NCBI GenBank assembly: GCA_013373385.1
Contig: JABXHX010000005.1
Coordinates: 1-64,000, forward strand
Direction: 5' to 3'
Length of the DNA: 64,000 bases
Source of the DNA: Flavobacteriaceae bacterium
GTDB taxonomy: Bacteria; Bacteroidota; Bacteroidia; Flavobacteriales; Flavobacteriaceae
Shown here piece by piece: positions 31,000-39,535 of this stretch (position 1 is the stretch's first letter; each line of letters begins with the position of its first letter). Made by a program: the position numbers and the translations under genes. The notes beneath the pieces are model-generated. The model saw nothing but the letters and a program-made list of their open reading frames with translations. It was not told where the DNA came from and searched no databases.

Positions 31000-32693
31000 T
31001 AGATAGCCTTATCAATAATTTGCATCATTTCTTGTTCTAATTCAATGGTTTTGTTATAAATATCTTTCGCTTTTAAAAGGATATCTTCAGCAAAAGTTTT
31101 GTCTTTTATATCTTTAGCATTGATACGCACGTTAAAGTAAGCACCAATAACTGCAGTTCTAGCACAAAGCGCACCAACACCAGCATCAGACAAAGAATTT
31201 TGTAAGCCTTCTTTTGCCATGGCAAGCATAACTTCCATGGAGTTATAGGCGGTTTCCATAACTCTAAACGGAATTTCTGTTGCATATTTGGTTGCATTTT
31301 CAATGGCTTTTTTTCTGATTTCTTTTTCTGCATCAGTAGATTTGGGCATTCTAAACCCGTCTATAATTTTATTAAATGCATTGGTGTCCTCATCAACCAA
31401 AAACAGCAATTCATTTTTGTATGCTTGTCCTTTTTGTGCCCATTTCGAGTAGAATTCCCATTTATCATCCCAACCTGCTTTATGAGCAGACAAATTAGCA
31501 ACCATTGTTCCTAATGACACACCTAAAGTACCCACATAAGCAGAAATGCTACCACCTCCTGGAGCCATAGATTCTGATGCTGTTTCTTCTGCAAAATCTT
31601 TTACAGAAAAATCAATCAACTTCTTATTTACATCAGTGTTCATAACATATTCTATGATACGTTCTTGTGCATTAAAAGGTTTTAAATTATCTAAGCCTAG
31701 AGATTTTACTGCAATTTTAATTTTTTCGCTTTCGCTAATTCCTAACGAGCGTTGTTGTTTTGCCAAGAAATAATCTGCAGCAGCTAACATGGCTTGTAAA
31801 GGAACCAACCCAACTAATTCTGATCCTGTTACCCGCAAACCTCTTTCTGTAGCAGAATCAACGGTTGCATCAAAAGCTTCATGCATTGAGGTGATGCTAA
31901 TATTGGTTAGGTTATAAGAAATTTGAGCAATTCCATATTCTTCAATGTACCAACCGATACCTTTTACTGCTTTTAATTTTCCAGGAATTCTAACAGGTTC
32001 TCCGTTTGCATCTAACACTTTTTTACCCGTAATTGGATTTCCTTCGCGTTTTACACGACCCGCTTCACGTACATCAAAAGCAATTGCATTGGCACGACGT
32101 GTAGAAGTAGAGTTTAGGTTTACATTGTATGCAATTAAAAAATCACGTGCAGAAATTGCGGTAACTCCAGCAGAAACAATTTTTTGACTATAGGTTGCTG
32201 GACCAAAATCAGGTTGCCAATTCGGATTGGCAAGTTTGTCTTTTAATCCTTCATACTCACCTGATCGGACTGTAGCTAAGTTTTTTCGCTCTATAGAAGT
32301 TGCAGCATTTTCATAAAAATAGCCAGAAATTCCAAGCTCATCTCCAACACGTTTTCCTAATTTATGCGCATATTTTGCAGTTTCTTCCATAGAAATGTTG
32401 GCAATCGGCACTAAGGGACACACATCTGTAGCGCCAAAACGAGGATGTTCGCCAGTGTGTTTACTCATATCAATCAATTCAGACGCTTTTTTTATCAGCC
32501 TAAAAGCAGCTTCAATAACTTGCGCTGGCTCGCCTACAAAAGTAATTACAGTTCTGTTTGTAGCCTTTCCTGGATCTACATCTAATAATTTAACTCCCTC
32601 TACGGTTGTAACACTGTTTGCTATAGCATTTATTTTTTGTATATCTCGTCCTTCACTAATATTCGGAACACATTCTATGAGTTGCTTGTTCAT
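30999..32693 (-). CDS. ftcD: Glutamate formimidoyltransferase / formimidoyltetrahydrofolate cyclodeaminase fusion
   Basis: FtcD transfers the formimino group of formiminoglutamate (from histidine breakdown) to tetrahydrofolate and then releases ammonia. The 564-residue product has both halves: formiminotransferase (about 1-325; IECVPNISEGRDIQKI, DMSKHTGEHPRFGATDVCPLVP, CPLVPIANISMEE, and the AVKGIGWYIEEYGIAQISYNLTN stretch) and cyclodeaminase (about 360-564; SMAPGGGSISAYVGTLGVSLG, DEDTNAFNKIIDGF). The fusion resembles the mammalian bifunctional enzyme and is common in Bacteroidota. No other hut gene lies in the window. It is divergent from the polysaccharide locus. Confidence 0.93.
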   Translation of the reverse strand: MNKQLIECVPNISEGRDIQKINAIANSVTTVEGVKLLDVDPGKATNRTVITFVGEPAQVIEAAFRLIKKASELIDMSKHTGEHPRFGATDVCPLVPIANISMEETAKYAHKLGKRVGDELGISGYFYENAATSIERKNLATVRSGEYEGLKDKLANPNWQPDFGPATYSQKIVSAGVTAISARDFLIAYNVNLNSTSTRRANAIAFDVREAGRVKREGNPITGKKVLDANGEPVRIPGKLKAVKGIGWYIEEYGIAQISYNLTNISITSMHEAFDATVDSATERGLRVTGSELVGLVPLQAMLAAADYFLAKQQRSLGISESEKIKIAVKSLGLDNLKPFNAQERIIEYVMNTDVNKKLIDFSVKDFAEETASESMAPGGGSISAYVGTLGVSLGTMVANLSAHKAGWDDKWEFYSKWAQKGQAYKNELLFLVDEDTNAFNKIIDGFRMPKSTDAEKEIRKKAIENATKYATEIPFRVMETAYNSMEVMLAMAKEGLQNSLSDAGVGALCARTAVIGAYFNVRINAKDIKDKTFAEDILLKAKDIYNKTIELEQEMMQIIDKAI

Positions 32694-32789
32694 TGTTGAA
32701 ATTTTTTGAAAGTCAAATGTAAAATATTCATAGTTAATAATAAATATTATTTAAAAATAAAGTGACTTACTTAATTGAAATTGTTGTGT

Positions 32790-32797
32790 TATATTTG
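32790..32797 (+). promoter_or_regulatory. Candidate -7 box for the polysaccharide locus
   Basis: TATATTTG matches TAnnTTTG perfectly and lies 20 bases before the flippase ATG, in the 124-base gap divergent from ftcD. This is the only good promoter before the long plus-strand run of genes, so it may drive most of the locus. A clear -33 TTTG at 20 bases is not seen. Confidence 0.5.
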
Positions 32798-32817
32798 TTA
32801 GAACTATATTCTTTTGT

Positions 32818-34254
32818 ATGAGTGTTGCTAAGAAAGCAGGAAAAGCGTCGTTTTTATTGATTTTAAAAAAAGGTTGGGGAGGTTTGCTCTCGCTTTTTGT
32901 GATGGCTTATTTGGCTAGAGTTTTAGACGGCACTGACTTTGGAATTGTAGTTATTTCAGCAACACTAATTAATTTTATTCAAGTCTTTGCTGTTAGCGGA
33001 ATTAGTGAGTACGTAATTTATTACAATGAAGACGATAAAGATGATGTTATTAATACTTCCTTTTGGTTAAATCTTGCTTTAACAATTGGAGTAATAATAG
33101 TAGGAGTTATTTCAGCACCATTTTACGCAAAATATTATGGAAATGATGCCATTGAAACTATCGTTTATTTATTGTTGATAGGCTTTTTTTTCAATATGCT
33201 TTCTTCAATACCCATAGCGCTGTATAGAAAAAGAATTGATTATAAAGAAATGGTATTTGTTCAAATGTTTTTTGGAACACTATCACAAGTAAGTCAAGTT
33301 GTACTTGCCTATTTAGGTTTTGAAGTTTTTAGTTTGGCAATACCTACAGCTGTTGTTATCCCAATGTTATCAGTTACGTTATTCTATAAATCGAAATTTA
33401 AACCAACACTTAATTTTAACTTTAATCATGCTAAAAAGATATTTGCTTATACAAAATATATTATTAGTACTCGAGTAATTGGGATGTTGGTTAATAATGG
33501 AGATAATTTACTTATAGCCAAAATTTTGAGTCTTAAAGCTTTAGGAGTGTATGATATAGCATTTAGGTTTGCGAATTTATTTGTAAGTCATTTTAATCCA
33601 ATTATTACTGATATCTCATTACCAATATTAGCAAAAAGTAATAAAAATAAAGAGGCGTTAATCGAAAGATTTAAGAAAATGATTGATATTGTTTCTGTTA
33701 TAAACATACCTATAATTATTGGTATGATTCTATTTGCTGAACCATTAATTTTAACAATCTATGGCGAAAAGTGGGACGTTGCTGTACTACCATTTCAAAT
33801 ACTATCAATATTTGTTTTGTTTAGGTCTATTGGTTCACCAGCATCAAGTTTATATTCAGCAGTCGGTAAACCTAAAATTGGCTTTTACTTTACATTAATA
33901 TATATAGTGCCATTTTTTTTAACGATATATTTTTCTTCTAAATACGGACTTATAGGTTTTTGTATTGGTATCGCAATAATTCGTTCTTTAGGTTCAATAA
34001 CTCATCTAATTATTTCATCTCGATTGTTAAAAAAGAGTATATTTTTTATTGTTAAAATTCCAGTATTGACAATTAGTTGTTCGCTTTTTTCTGTATTGAT
34101 AATTTCAAATGTAGATATGCAAATTTTTATTCAAGTAATTTTATTTATATTAATAATATTTTTATTAATGTTAGTAGTTCTTAGGTCGTACTTTAACCCA
34201 ATAATTATGAGTTTTAAGTCATTAGTTTCAATTAAAACATCAAAAAATGTCTAA
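32818..34254 (+). CDS. Polysaccharide flippase (Wzx / MOP superfamily)
   Basis: Wzx-type proteins flip undecaprenyl-linked repeat units to the periplasm. The 478-residue product has about 12-14 membrane segments through its length and the family start SVAKKAGKASFLLILKKGWGGLLSLFVMAYLARVLDGTDFG (only its beginning matters: a first helix followed by LARVLDGTDFG). MOP-type flippases of 400-500 residues fit. It is the first gene of the polysaccharide locus. The next gene overlaps by 8 bases. Its polymer specificity is unknown. Confidence 0.88.
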   Translation: MSVAKKAGKASFLLILKKGWGGLLSLFVMAYLARVLDGTDFGIVVISATLINFIQVFAVSGISEYVIYYNEDDKDDVINTSFWLNLALTIGVIIVGVISAPFYAKYYGNDAIETIVYLLLIGFFFNMLSSIPIALYRKRIDYKEMVFVQMFFGTLSQVSQVVLAYLGFEVFSLAIPTAVVIPMLSVTLFYKSKFKPTLNFNFNHAKKIFAYTKYIISTRVIGMLVNNGDNLLIAKILSLKALGVYDIAFRFANLFVSHFNPIITDISLPILAKSNKNKEALIERFKKMIDIVSVINIPIIIGMILFAEPLILTIYGEKWDVAVLPFQILSIFVLFRSIGSPASSLYSAVGKPKIGFYFTLIYIVPFFLTIYFSSKYGLIGFCIGIAIIRSLGSITHLIISSRLLKKSIFFIVKIPVLTISCSLFSVLIISNVDMQIFIQVILFILIIFLLMLVVLRSYFNPIIMSFKSLVSIKTSKNV

Positions 34255-34996
34255 AAAAATTACTGAGAAAAAATATTGGGAAAGTTATTATAAAAAGAAT
34301 CATGCTAATAAGGAGCACATTATAAGTGTTTGTTCATATTATGATAAATATTGGGAAAAACTAATTAATAAGAATGCATCAGAAAGTAAATCTATTATTG
34401 AAATTGGAGGATTTCCTGGGAGATATTTAGCATATTTATCTTCTAGTTATAATTTAACACCAACAAGTTTAGATTACAATTCTGATGTTACACAAATAAA
34501 GAAATCATTTAAGATAATGGGTGTTGATAAGTATCATATCTTACAAGAAGACTTCACTAAATATCAACCAAAGGAGAAATATGATTATGTGATTTCTAAC
34601 GGATTTATTGAGCATTTTGAAAATTTTGAAGAAATTTTAGATACCCACTATAAGTATTTAAAAAATGATGGGAGAATGCTAGTTATGATTCCAAATATGA
34701 AAGGTTTTATTAAGCAATATAAATATTTGGTTGATTACAATAATTTAAAGGTACACAATCTTAAGACAATGAATTTAAAAGTATTTAAAGATTTTGCTTT
34801 AAGGAATAATTTAGTTATAGATACATTAGAATATTTTGGAGGTTTTCCTTTTAATGTACACCAAAAACTTACTTTTTTACAGAAATTAATTTATATACCA
34901 AGTAGGTTTCTGTTTAAATTTATACTAAATCCTTATTTAAGAAAAAAGCCATCCAAATATTATTCGTCATCAATTATAGCAATTTTTAAAAAGTAA
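34247..34996 (+). CDS. Class I SAM-dependent methyltransferase
   Basis: A 249-residue protein with the Rossmann-type SAM motifs: SIIEIGGFPGRYLAYLSS (motif I, EIGGxPG), SLDYNSD (acidic end of strand 2), YDYVISNGFIEHFENFEEIL (motif IV and the SxGxIEH signature of small-molecule/sugar methyltransferases), and LKNDGRMLVMIPN (motif VI). In this locus it probably methylates a sugar or its carrier-linked oligosaccharide. The C-terminal ~40 residues are basic and hydrophobic, perhaps for membrane contact. It overlaps the flippase gene by 8 bases. Confidence 0.85.
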   Translation: MSKKITEKKYWESYYKKNHANKEHIISVCSYYDKYWEKLINKNASESKSIIEIGGFPGRYLAYLSSSYNLTPTSLDYNSDVTQIKKSFKIMGVDKYHILQEDFTKYQPKEKYDYVISNGFIEHFENFEEILDTHYKYLKNDGRMLVMIPNMKGFIKQYKYLVDYNNLKVHNLKTMNLKVFKDFALRNNLVIDTLEYFGGFPFNVHQKLTFLQKLIYIPSRFLFKFILNPYLRKKPSKYYSSSIIAIFKK

Positions 34997-35079
34997 TTTA
35001 ATTATGTTATTTGAGATATAAAAACAATCTGTTTATATTCTTAATTAGTTAAATTTACAAAAAATAGACAAGTATACTT

Positions 35080-36930
35080 ATGTGTGGTTTTTTAGGAGAG
35101 TTTTCTTATTCAAATTTTTTATCTACTAAAAAGAACTTTAAGGATATTTTAGCATTATCAAAACATAGAGGTCCAGATAATACAAATACATTTAAGGGGA
35201 ACAATTTTCAACTTGGATTTAATCGTTTATCTATTTTAGATTTAACAGACAATGGAAATCAACCAACAAGATCACCTTCAAAGAGATACCATATAGTTTT
35301 TAATGGAGAAATTTATAACTATAAAGAACTAATAACTGAATATCAAATATCAAACTTGAAGTCTACTTCAGATACAGAAGTTTTAATCCAATTATTAGAT
35401 GTTTTAGGAGTAGAAAATACTATTAAGAAATTAAATGGAATGTTTGCCATTGCAATAGTAGATACATTAAAAGATTTACTAATACTGACGAGAGATTTTG
35501 CAGGTATTAAACCTCTATTTTATGGTGTTGATTCTACAAAAGGAATTGTTTTTGCTTCACAATTTAATCAAGTTTTTAAACATGAATGGTTTGTTCAGAA
35601 TTTAATGTTAAGAGCAGAGATTGTTAAGGAATATTTTGGACTTGGTTATATGCAAGCACCAAATACTATTTATGAGAATATTTTTCAAGTACAACCAGGA
35701 GAGATCATTTTTTTAAAAAAAAATGAAAAAGTACTTAAAAAAAGGATAAAGAAATTTAATAATGGTTTAGAAAGGAATAGACCAAAAGTAGATATTGATA
35801 TTGTTAATCAATATGATAAGGTTTTAAACAAAGTAATAGAGAAGCAATTAGTTAGCGATGTGCCAATTGGAACTTTTTTAAGCGGAGGAATTGATAGTCC
35901 ATTAATTAGTGCAATAGCAAAAAAGAAATCTTTAAATATTAAAGCTTATACAATAGGTGTTGATGATGATGAACTTAATGAGAGTGTAAAAGCATCCGAA
36001 TATGCTAAAGAGATTAATGTAAGGCATCAAGTCATACAATTAAAAGAAAAAGAAATATTTAATGGAATAGATGAACATTTTAATTTCTTATCTGAACCTT
36101 TTGGTGATTATTCAAGCATTCCAACATATATAATATGTAAAAAAGCAAAAGAACATAATACAGTAATGCTTTCGGGTGATGGAGGAGATGAATTATTTTT
36201 TGGTTATCCTAGAATATTACAGGTTTTGAAAAATAAAAATTGGTTTTTAATACCTTTTGCAATTCGAAAGGTTATTATTAGATTGCTTTTTAAATTTGGA
36301 ATTTCAAAAACTTCAGCTCCGTACTATTATAAAAAAATAGATCAATGGTATCTAGGAAAGCATTTGCATATAGATAAACAATCATTAAATTTATTTGTTA
36401 AAGATGTTGATTTTTCTGAAGAATTATTAGAGTTATATACTATAAAAAAGAGATTAAATAAGAATCAATTACTAAACTGGATAAGATTTAATGAATTCTA
36501 TGCTCATTTACAAAGAGTTTTAATAAAAGTTGACAGATTTAGTATGGCTAATAGTTTGGAAGTCAGAGTTCCATTCTTAGATAAAAAATCTATAGATTTC
36601 GCATGGAATATAGAGTTTGGAGATACTATAGAAAAAAAAGGGTTGAAAAATCTACTAAAAGACACCATGAAAAACTATTATTCAAAAAATATAATAAGTA
36701 AAGAGAAAAAAGGTTTTTCTGTACCTTTAAAATCTTGGCTTAAGAAAGAACTAAAAGATGAAGTTATAGCTACAGTTTTAAATAGAGATATATATGGTAA
36801 AGAAATTATTAATGAAAAAGCTGTAAAGAATTATGTTAAAAACTTTTATGAAAAAGAAAAAGGAAATGATTGGGGTGTATGGCATATATATGCTTGGCAA
36901 AAGTGGGCTATAAATCAAAATTTAATCTAA
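35080..36930 (+). CDS. Asparagine synthase (glutamine-hydrolysing)-like amidotransferase
   Basis: AsnB-type enzymes take ammonia from glutamine and attach it to an adenylated carboxylate. The 616-residue product has Cys2 nucleophile (MCGFLGEF), the glutaminase motifs RLSILDLTDNGNQPT and VFNGEIYNYKEL, and a synthetase domain with the PP-loop LSGGIDSPLI and SGDGGDELFFGYPR. Both halves look complete. Within a polysaccharide locus such proteins are thought to amidate uronic acids (as in WbpS/WbmE-type proteins), so a sugar acid is a likelier acceptor than aspartate; this is inference. The ATG codes for the Met removed before Cys2. The TTG-started glycosyltransferase begins at the next base. Confidence 0.88.
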   Translation: MCGFLGEFSYSNFLSTKKNFKDILALSKHRGPDNTNTFKGNNFQLGFNRLSILDLTDNGNQPTRSPSKRYHIVFNGEIYNYKELITEYQISNLKSTSDTEVLIQLLDVLGVENTIKKLNGMFAIAIVDTLKDLLILTRDFAGIKPLFYGVDSTKGIVFASQFNQVFKHEWFVQNLMLRAEIVKEYFGLGYMQAPNTIYENIFQVQPGEIIFLKKNEKVLKKRIKKFNNGLERNRPKVDIDIVNQYDKVLNKVIEKQLVSDVPIGTFLSGGIDSPLISAIAKKKSLNIKAYTIGVDDDELNESVKASEYAKEINVRHQVIQLKEKEIFNGIDEHFNFLSEPFGDYSSIPTYIICKKAKEHNTVMLSGDGGDELFFGYPRILQVLKNKNWFLIPFAIRKVIIRLLFKFGISKTSAPYYYKKIDQWYLGKHLHIDKQSLNLFVKDVDFSEELLELYTIKKRLNKNQLLNWIRFNEFYAHLQRVLIKVDRFSMANSLEVRVPFLDKKSIDFAWNIEFGDTIEKKGLKNLLKDTMKNYYSKNIISKEKKGFSVPLKSWLKKELKDEVIATVLNRDIYGKEIINEKAVKNYVKNFYEKEKGNDWGVWHIYAWQKWAINQNLI

Positions 36931-38112
36931 TTGAAAAAAAGAACTATAGCAATATATTCAGGAACTATTCCAACAACAACCTTTATTGAAAATCTTATCA
37001 ACGGAATTTCAAAGACAGAAACAGTTTATTTATTTGGAAAGAAAAGAAGAAATATAAGCTACAAATCATATAATGTTAAGCAATTTCCAGTATTTAATAA
37101 TTCATTTATAAACATTCTTGTAACGTTTTTTAGGCTTTTACAGTTACTATTTTATCCAAAACGCATATTTATACTATTTAAAGAATTAAATAAGTTTAAT
37201 GATTTTTCTGAAAGGTTAAACTGGTTGATTAGGTACGTGCCTGTTTTATTACATTTACCTTCTGTATTTCATGTTCAATGGGCAAAAGATGTTAAGTATT
37301 GGTTTTTTTTACAAGAAGAGTTGGATATTCCAATAGCTCTAAGTTTACGTGGTGCACACGTAAATTATTCACCAATAATTGATAAAAACTTAGCAAAAGA
37401 ATATAGTTTTTATTTTCCAAAAATTAGAACATTTCATGCAGTATCTAGTGCTATTGCTCTTGAAGCTGAAAAATATGGAGCAAGTCCAAAATCAATTAAA
37501 GTACTACATTCTCCAATTTCTGAAAAAGTATTTAATCAATATAAAAACACTTCTGTTAATAGAAGTGAACCTGAATACAAGATTTTATCGGTAGGGAGAC
37601 ATCATTGGAAGAAAGGCTATGAAGATGCAATAAAAGTGATGAGTTTGTTAAAAGGTAGAGGCTTTAAATTTACATATGATATTATTGCTTCAGGAAAGGT
37701 TTCTGAAGAACTAATCTATTTAAAAAACCAATATAACTTAGAAGAAGTTAATTTTTTAAATGGATTAGAGCAAGAGCAGCTTTTTACTAAAATGCAACAA
37801 TATGACATTTTACTTTTACCAAGTATTGAAGAAGGAATTGCAAATGTAGTTTTAGAAGCGATGGCAATTGGTTTACCTGTAATTACTACTGATTGTGGGG
37901 GTATGAAAGAAGTGATTAATGATGAAGAAAATGGATGGATTGTTTCAGTTGGAGATATAGAGAAGATGGCTGAAACTATCCAACAAGTTTCAGAATTACC
38001 TAAAGAAAAGTTAAGTTTGGTTAAAAAGAAAGCACATGAAACAATTGAAGAACAGTTTCACGAAGAGAAAGTAATTCCTCAGTTTATAGAATGGTATTAT
38101 AAGATTAGTTAA
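36931..38112 (+). CDS. Glycosyltransferase family 4-like protein
   Basis: A 393-residue GT-B fold protein. The C-terminal domain has VGRHHWKKGYEDAIKVM (nucleotide-sugar side), then PSIEEGIANVVLEAMAIGLPVITTDCGGMKEVI, the GT4 ExxxxxxxE motif with both glutamates. The N-terminal domain has ALSLRGAHVN and TFHAVSSAIALEAEKYG. It starts at TTG 36931, immediately after the upstream stop; the next in-frame ATG would remove the first strand. Its closest visible relative in the window is the glycosyltransferase at 42495, with the shared HWKKGY motif. Donor and acceptor unknown. Confidence 0.82.
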   Translation: MKKRTIAIYSGTIPTTTFIENLINGISKTETVYLFGKKRRNISYKSYNVKQFPVFNNSFINILVTFFRLLQLLFYPKRIFILFKELNKFNDFSERLNWLIRYVPVLLHLPSVFHVQWAKDVKYWFFLQEELDIPIALSLRGAHVNYSPIIDKNLAKEYSFYFPKIRTFHAVSSAIALEAEKYGASPKSIKVLHSPISEKVFNQYKNTSVNRSEPEYKILSVGRHHWKKGYEDAIKVMSLLKGRGFKFTYDIIASGKVSEELIYLKNQYNLEEVNFLNGLEQEQLFTKMQQYDILLLPSIEEGIANVVLEAMAIGLPVITTDCGGMKEVINDEENGWIVSVGDIEKMAETIQQVSELPKEKLSLVKKKAHETIEEQFHEEKVIPQFIEWYYKIS

Positions 38113-38116
38113 AGTT

Positions 38117-39532
38117 ATGCAGCAAATAAAGACTTCAATTATACCAACAGAACAAACTTTTGTAAAAAAAAGAGGAGAATTACATGAGTTAGATAAAGAA
38201 GCCATTTGTGTTTTTATTGCTACAGGTTTTTTTTTAGACACAGATACGTATTGGAAAGATGAAATAGTTTTACCACCTGCGAGTATTAATACTATTGATG
38301 ATGAAGGTTTTTTAATAGAAAGTAAGCCTTGGTTTAAATGGCACTACACACCTAAACAAAATAGTTTTTCAGAAGTATTAGAATCTTTTTCAAGTTTGTT
38401 TGAGGGAATCATTAATGAGCAAACAAGTAATAAAAAAGTAATTTTACCACTATCAGGAGGCTTAGATAGTAGAACACAGGCTGTTGCATTACATAAAATA
38501 GATGCTAAAGTTTATTCATACAGCTATCATTTTAAGAATGGTTATAAAGAAAGTAAAATTGCAAAACAGATAGCATTAGAGTGTAATTTTCCTTTTAAGG
38601 ATTATCAAATTGAAGAAGGATATTTATGGAACGTTATAGAAGAACTTACATCTATTAATAAATGTTATTCAGATTTTACACATCCACGACAAATGGCTAT
38701 ATATAATCAATTTGAAAAGATGGGAGATATTTTTTCATTAGGTCATTGGGGAGATGTATTTTTTGATAGCGATAACTTGGATAAATTGAGTATTCATGAA
38801 GAAATAAAAATTCTTAAAAAGAAAATATTAAAAAATGGAGGTTTACAATTAGCAGAAAGTCTGTGGCAATTTTGGGAGCTGCCAAATAATTTTGAAACGT
38901 ATTTAGAGAAAAGGATAGGGCAATTATTAAAGAATATTAATATTTCAGATAGTAATGCTAAGATAAGAGCATTTAAATCTATGTATTGGGCACCAAGATG
39001 GACGGCAGTAAACTTGTCAGTTTTTAATAAAAAGCACCCAATGAATTTACCTTATTTTGATGATAGAATGTGTCAGTTTATATGTACGGTGCCAGAAAAA
39101 TATTTAGCAAATAGAAAAATTCAAATTGAGTACATTAAGCAGAATAATCAAAATTTGGCAAAAATTACTTGGCAAGAAAACAAACCTTTTCATTTAAATA
39201 ATTATTATTTAAATAAACTACCTTATAATTTACCTTATAGGGTGGCTAATAAAATAAAACGAGAATTAGATGGCTTGTTAGGAAAGAAATTTATTCAGAG
39301 AAATTGGGAATTACAGTTTCTTGGAAAAGCTAATGAAACTAATTTAAAGAAATACTTATTTGATTCTAGTTTACAAAAAACCATTCCACTATCTTTGATT
39401 GAAGATGTTTATCAGAAATTTAAAAATAAAAATCAACTAAAATATTCTCATCCAGTAAGCATGTTGTTAACACTTTCTTTATTTTTTGAGCAAAATGAAA
39501 ACATTAAGAAAGAACTTAAAGAAAAATTGTAG
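38117..39532 (+). CDS. Asparagine synthase C-terminal-domain protein lacking the glutaminase domain
   Basis: A 471-residue protein. Residues 110-118 carry the PP-loop PLSGGLDSR, and SYSYHFKNGYKESKIAKQIA, SLGHWGDVFFDSDN (in place of the usual SGDGGDE) and the helical tail (NLPYFDDRMCQFICTVPEKYL) follow the AsnB synthetase fold. The N-terminus is not Cys2-type: it begins MQQIKTSIIP, and the first ~100 residues show no glutaminase motifs, so it cannot use glutamine itself. It may use free ammonia, receive it from a partner, or act as an adenylating/thiol-independent enzyme. It is flanked by two full AsnB-like genes. Function unproven. Confidence 0.75.
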   Translation: MQQIKTSIIPTEQTFVKKRGELHELDKEAICVFIATGFFLDTDTYWKDEIVLPPASINTIDDEGFLIESKPWFKWHYTPKQNSFSEVLESFSSLFEGIINEQTSNKKVILPLSGGLDSRTQAVALHKIDAKVYSYSYHFKNGYKESKIAKQIALECNFPFKDYQIEEGYLWNVIEELTSINKCYSDFTHPRQMAIYNQFEKMGDIFSLGHWGDVFFDSDNLDKLSIHEEIKILKKKILKNGGLQLAESLWQFWELPNNFETYLEKRIGQLLKNINISDSNAKIRAFKSMYWAPRWTAVNLSVFNKKHPMNLPYFDDRMCQFICTVPEKYLANRKIQIEYIKQNNQNLAKITWQENKPFHLNNYYLNKLPYNLPYRVANKIKRELDGLLGKKFIQRNWELQFLGKANETNLKKYLFDSSLQKTIPLSLIEDVYQKFKNKNQLKYSHPVSMLLTLSLFFEQNENIKKELKEKL

Positions 39533-39535
39533 TAT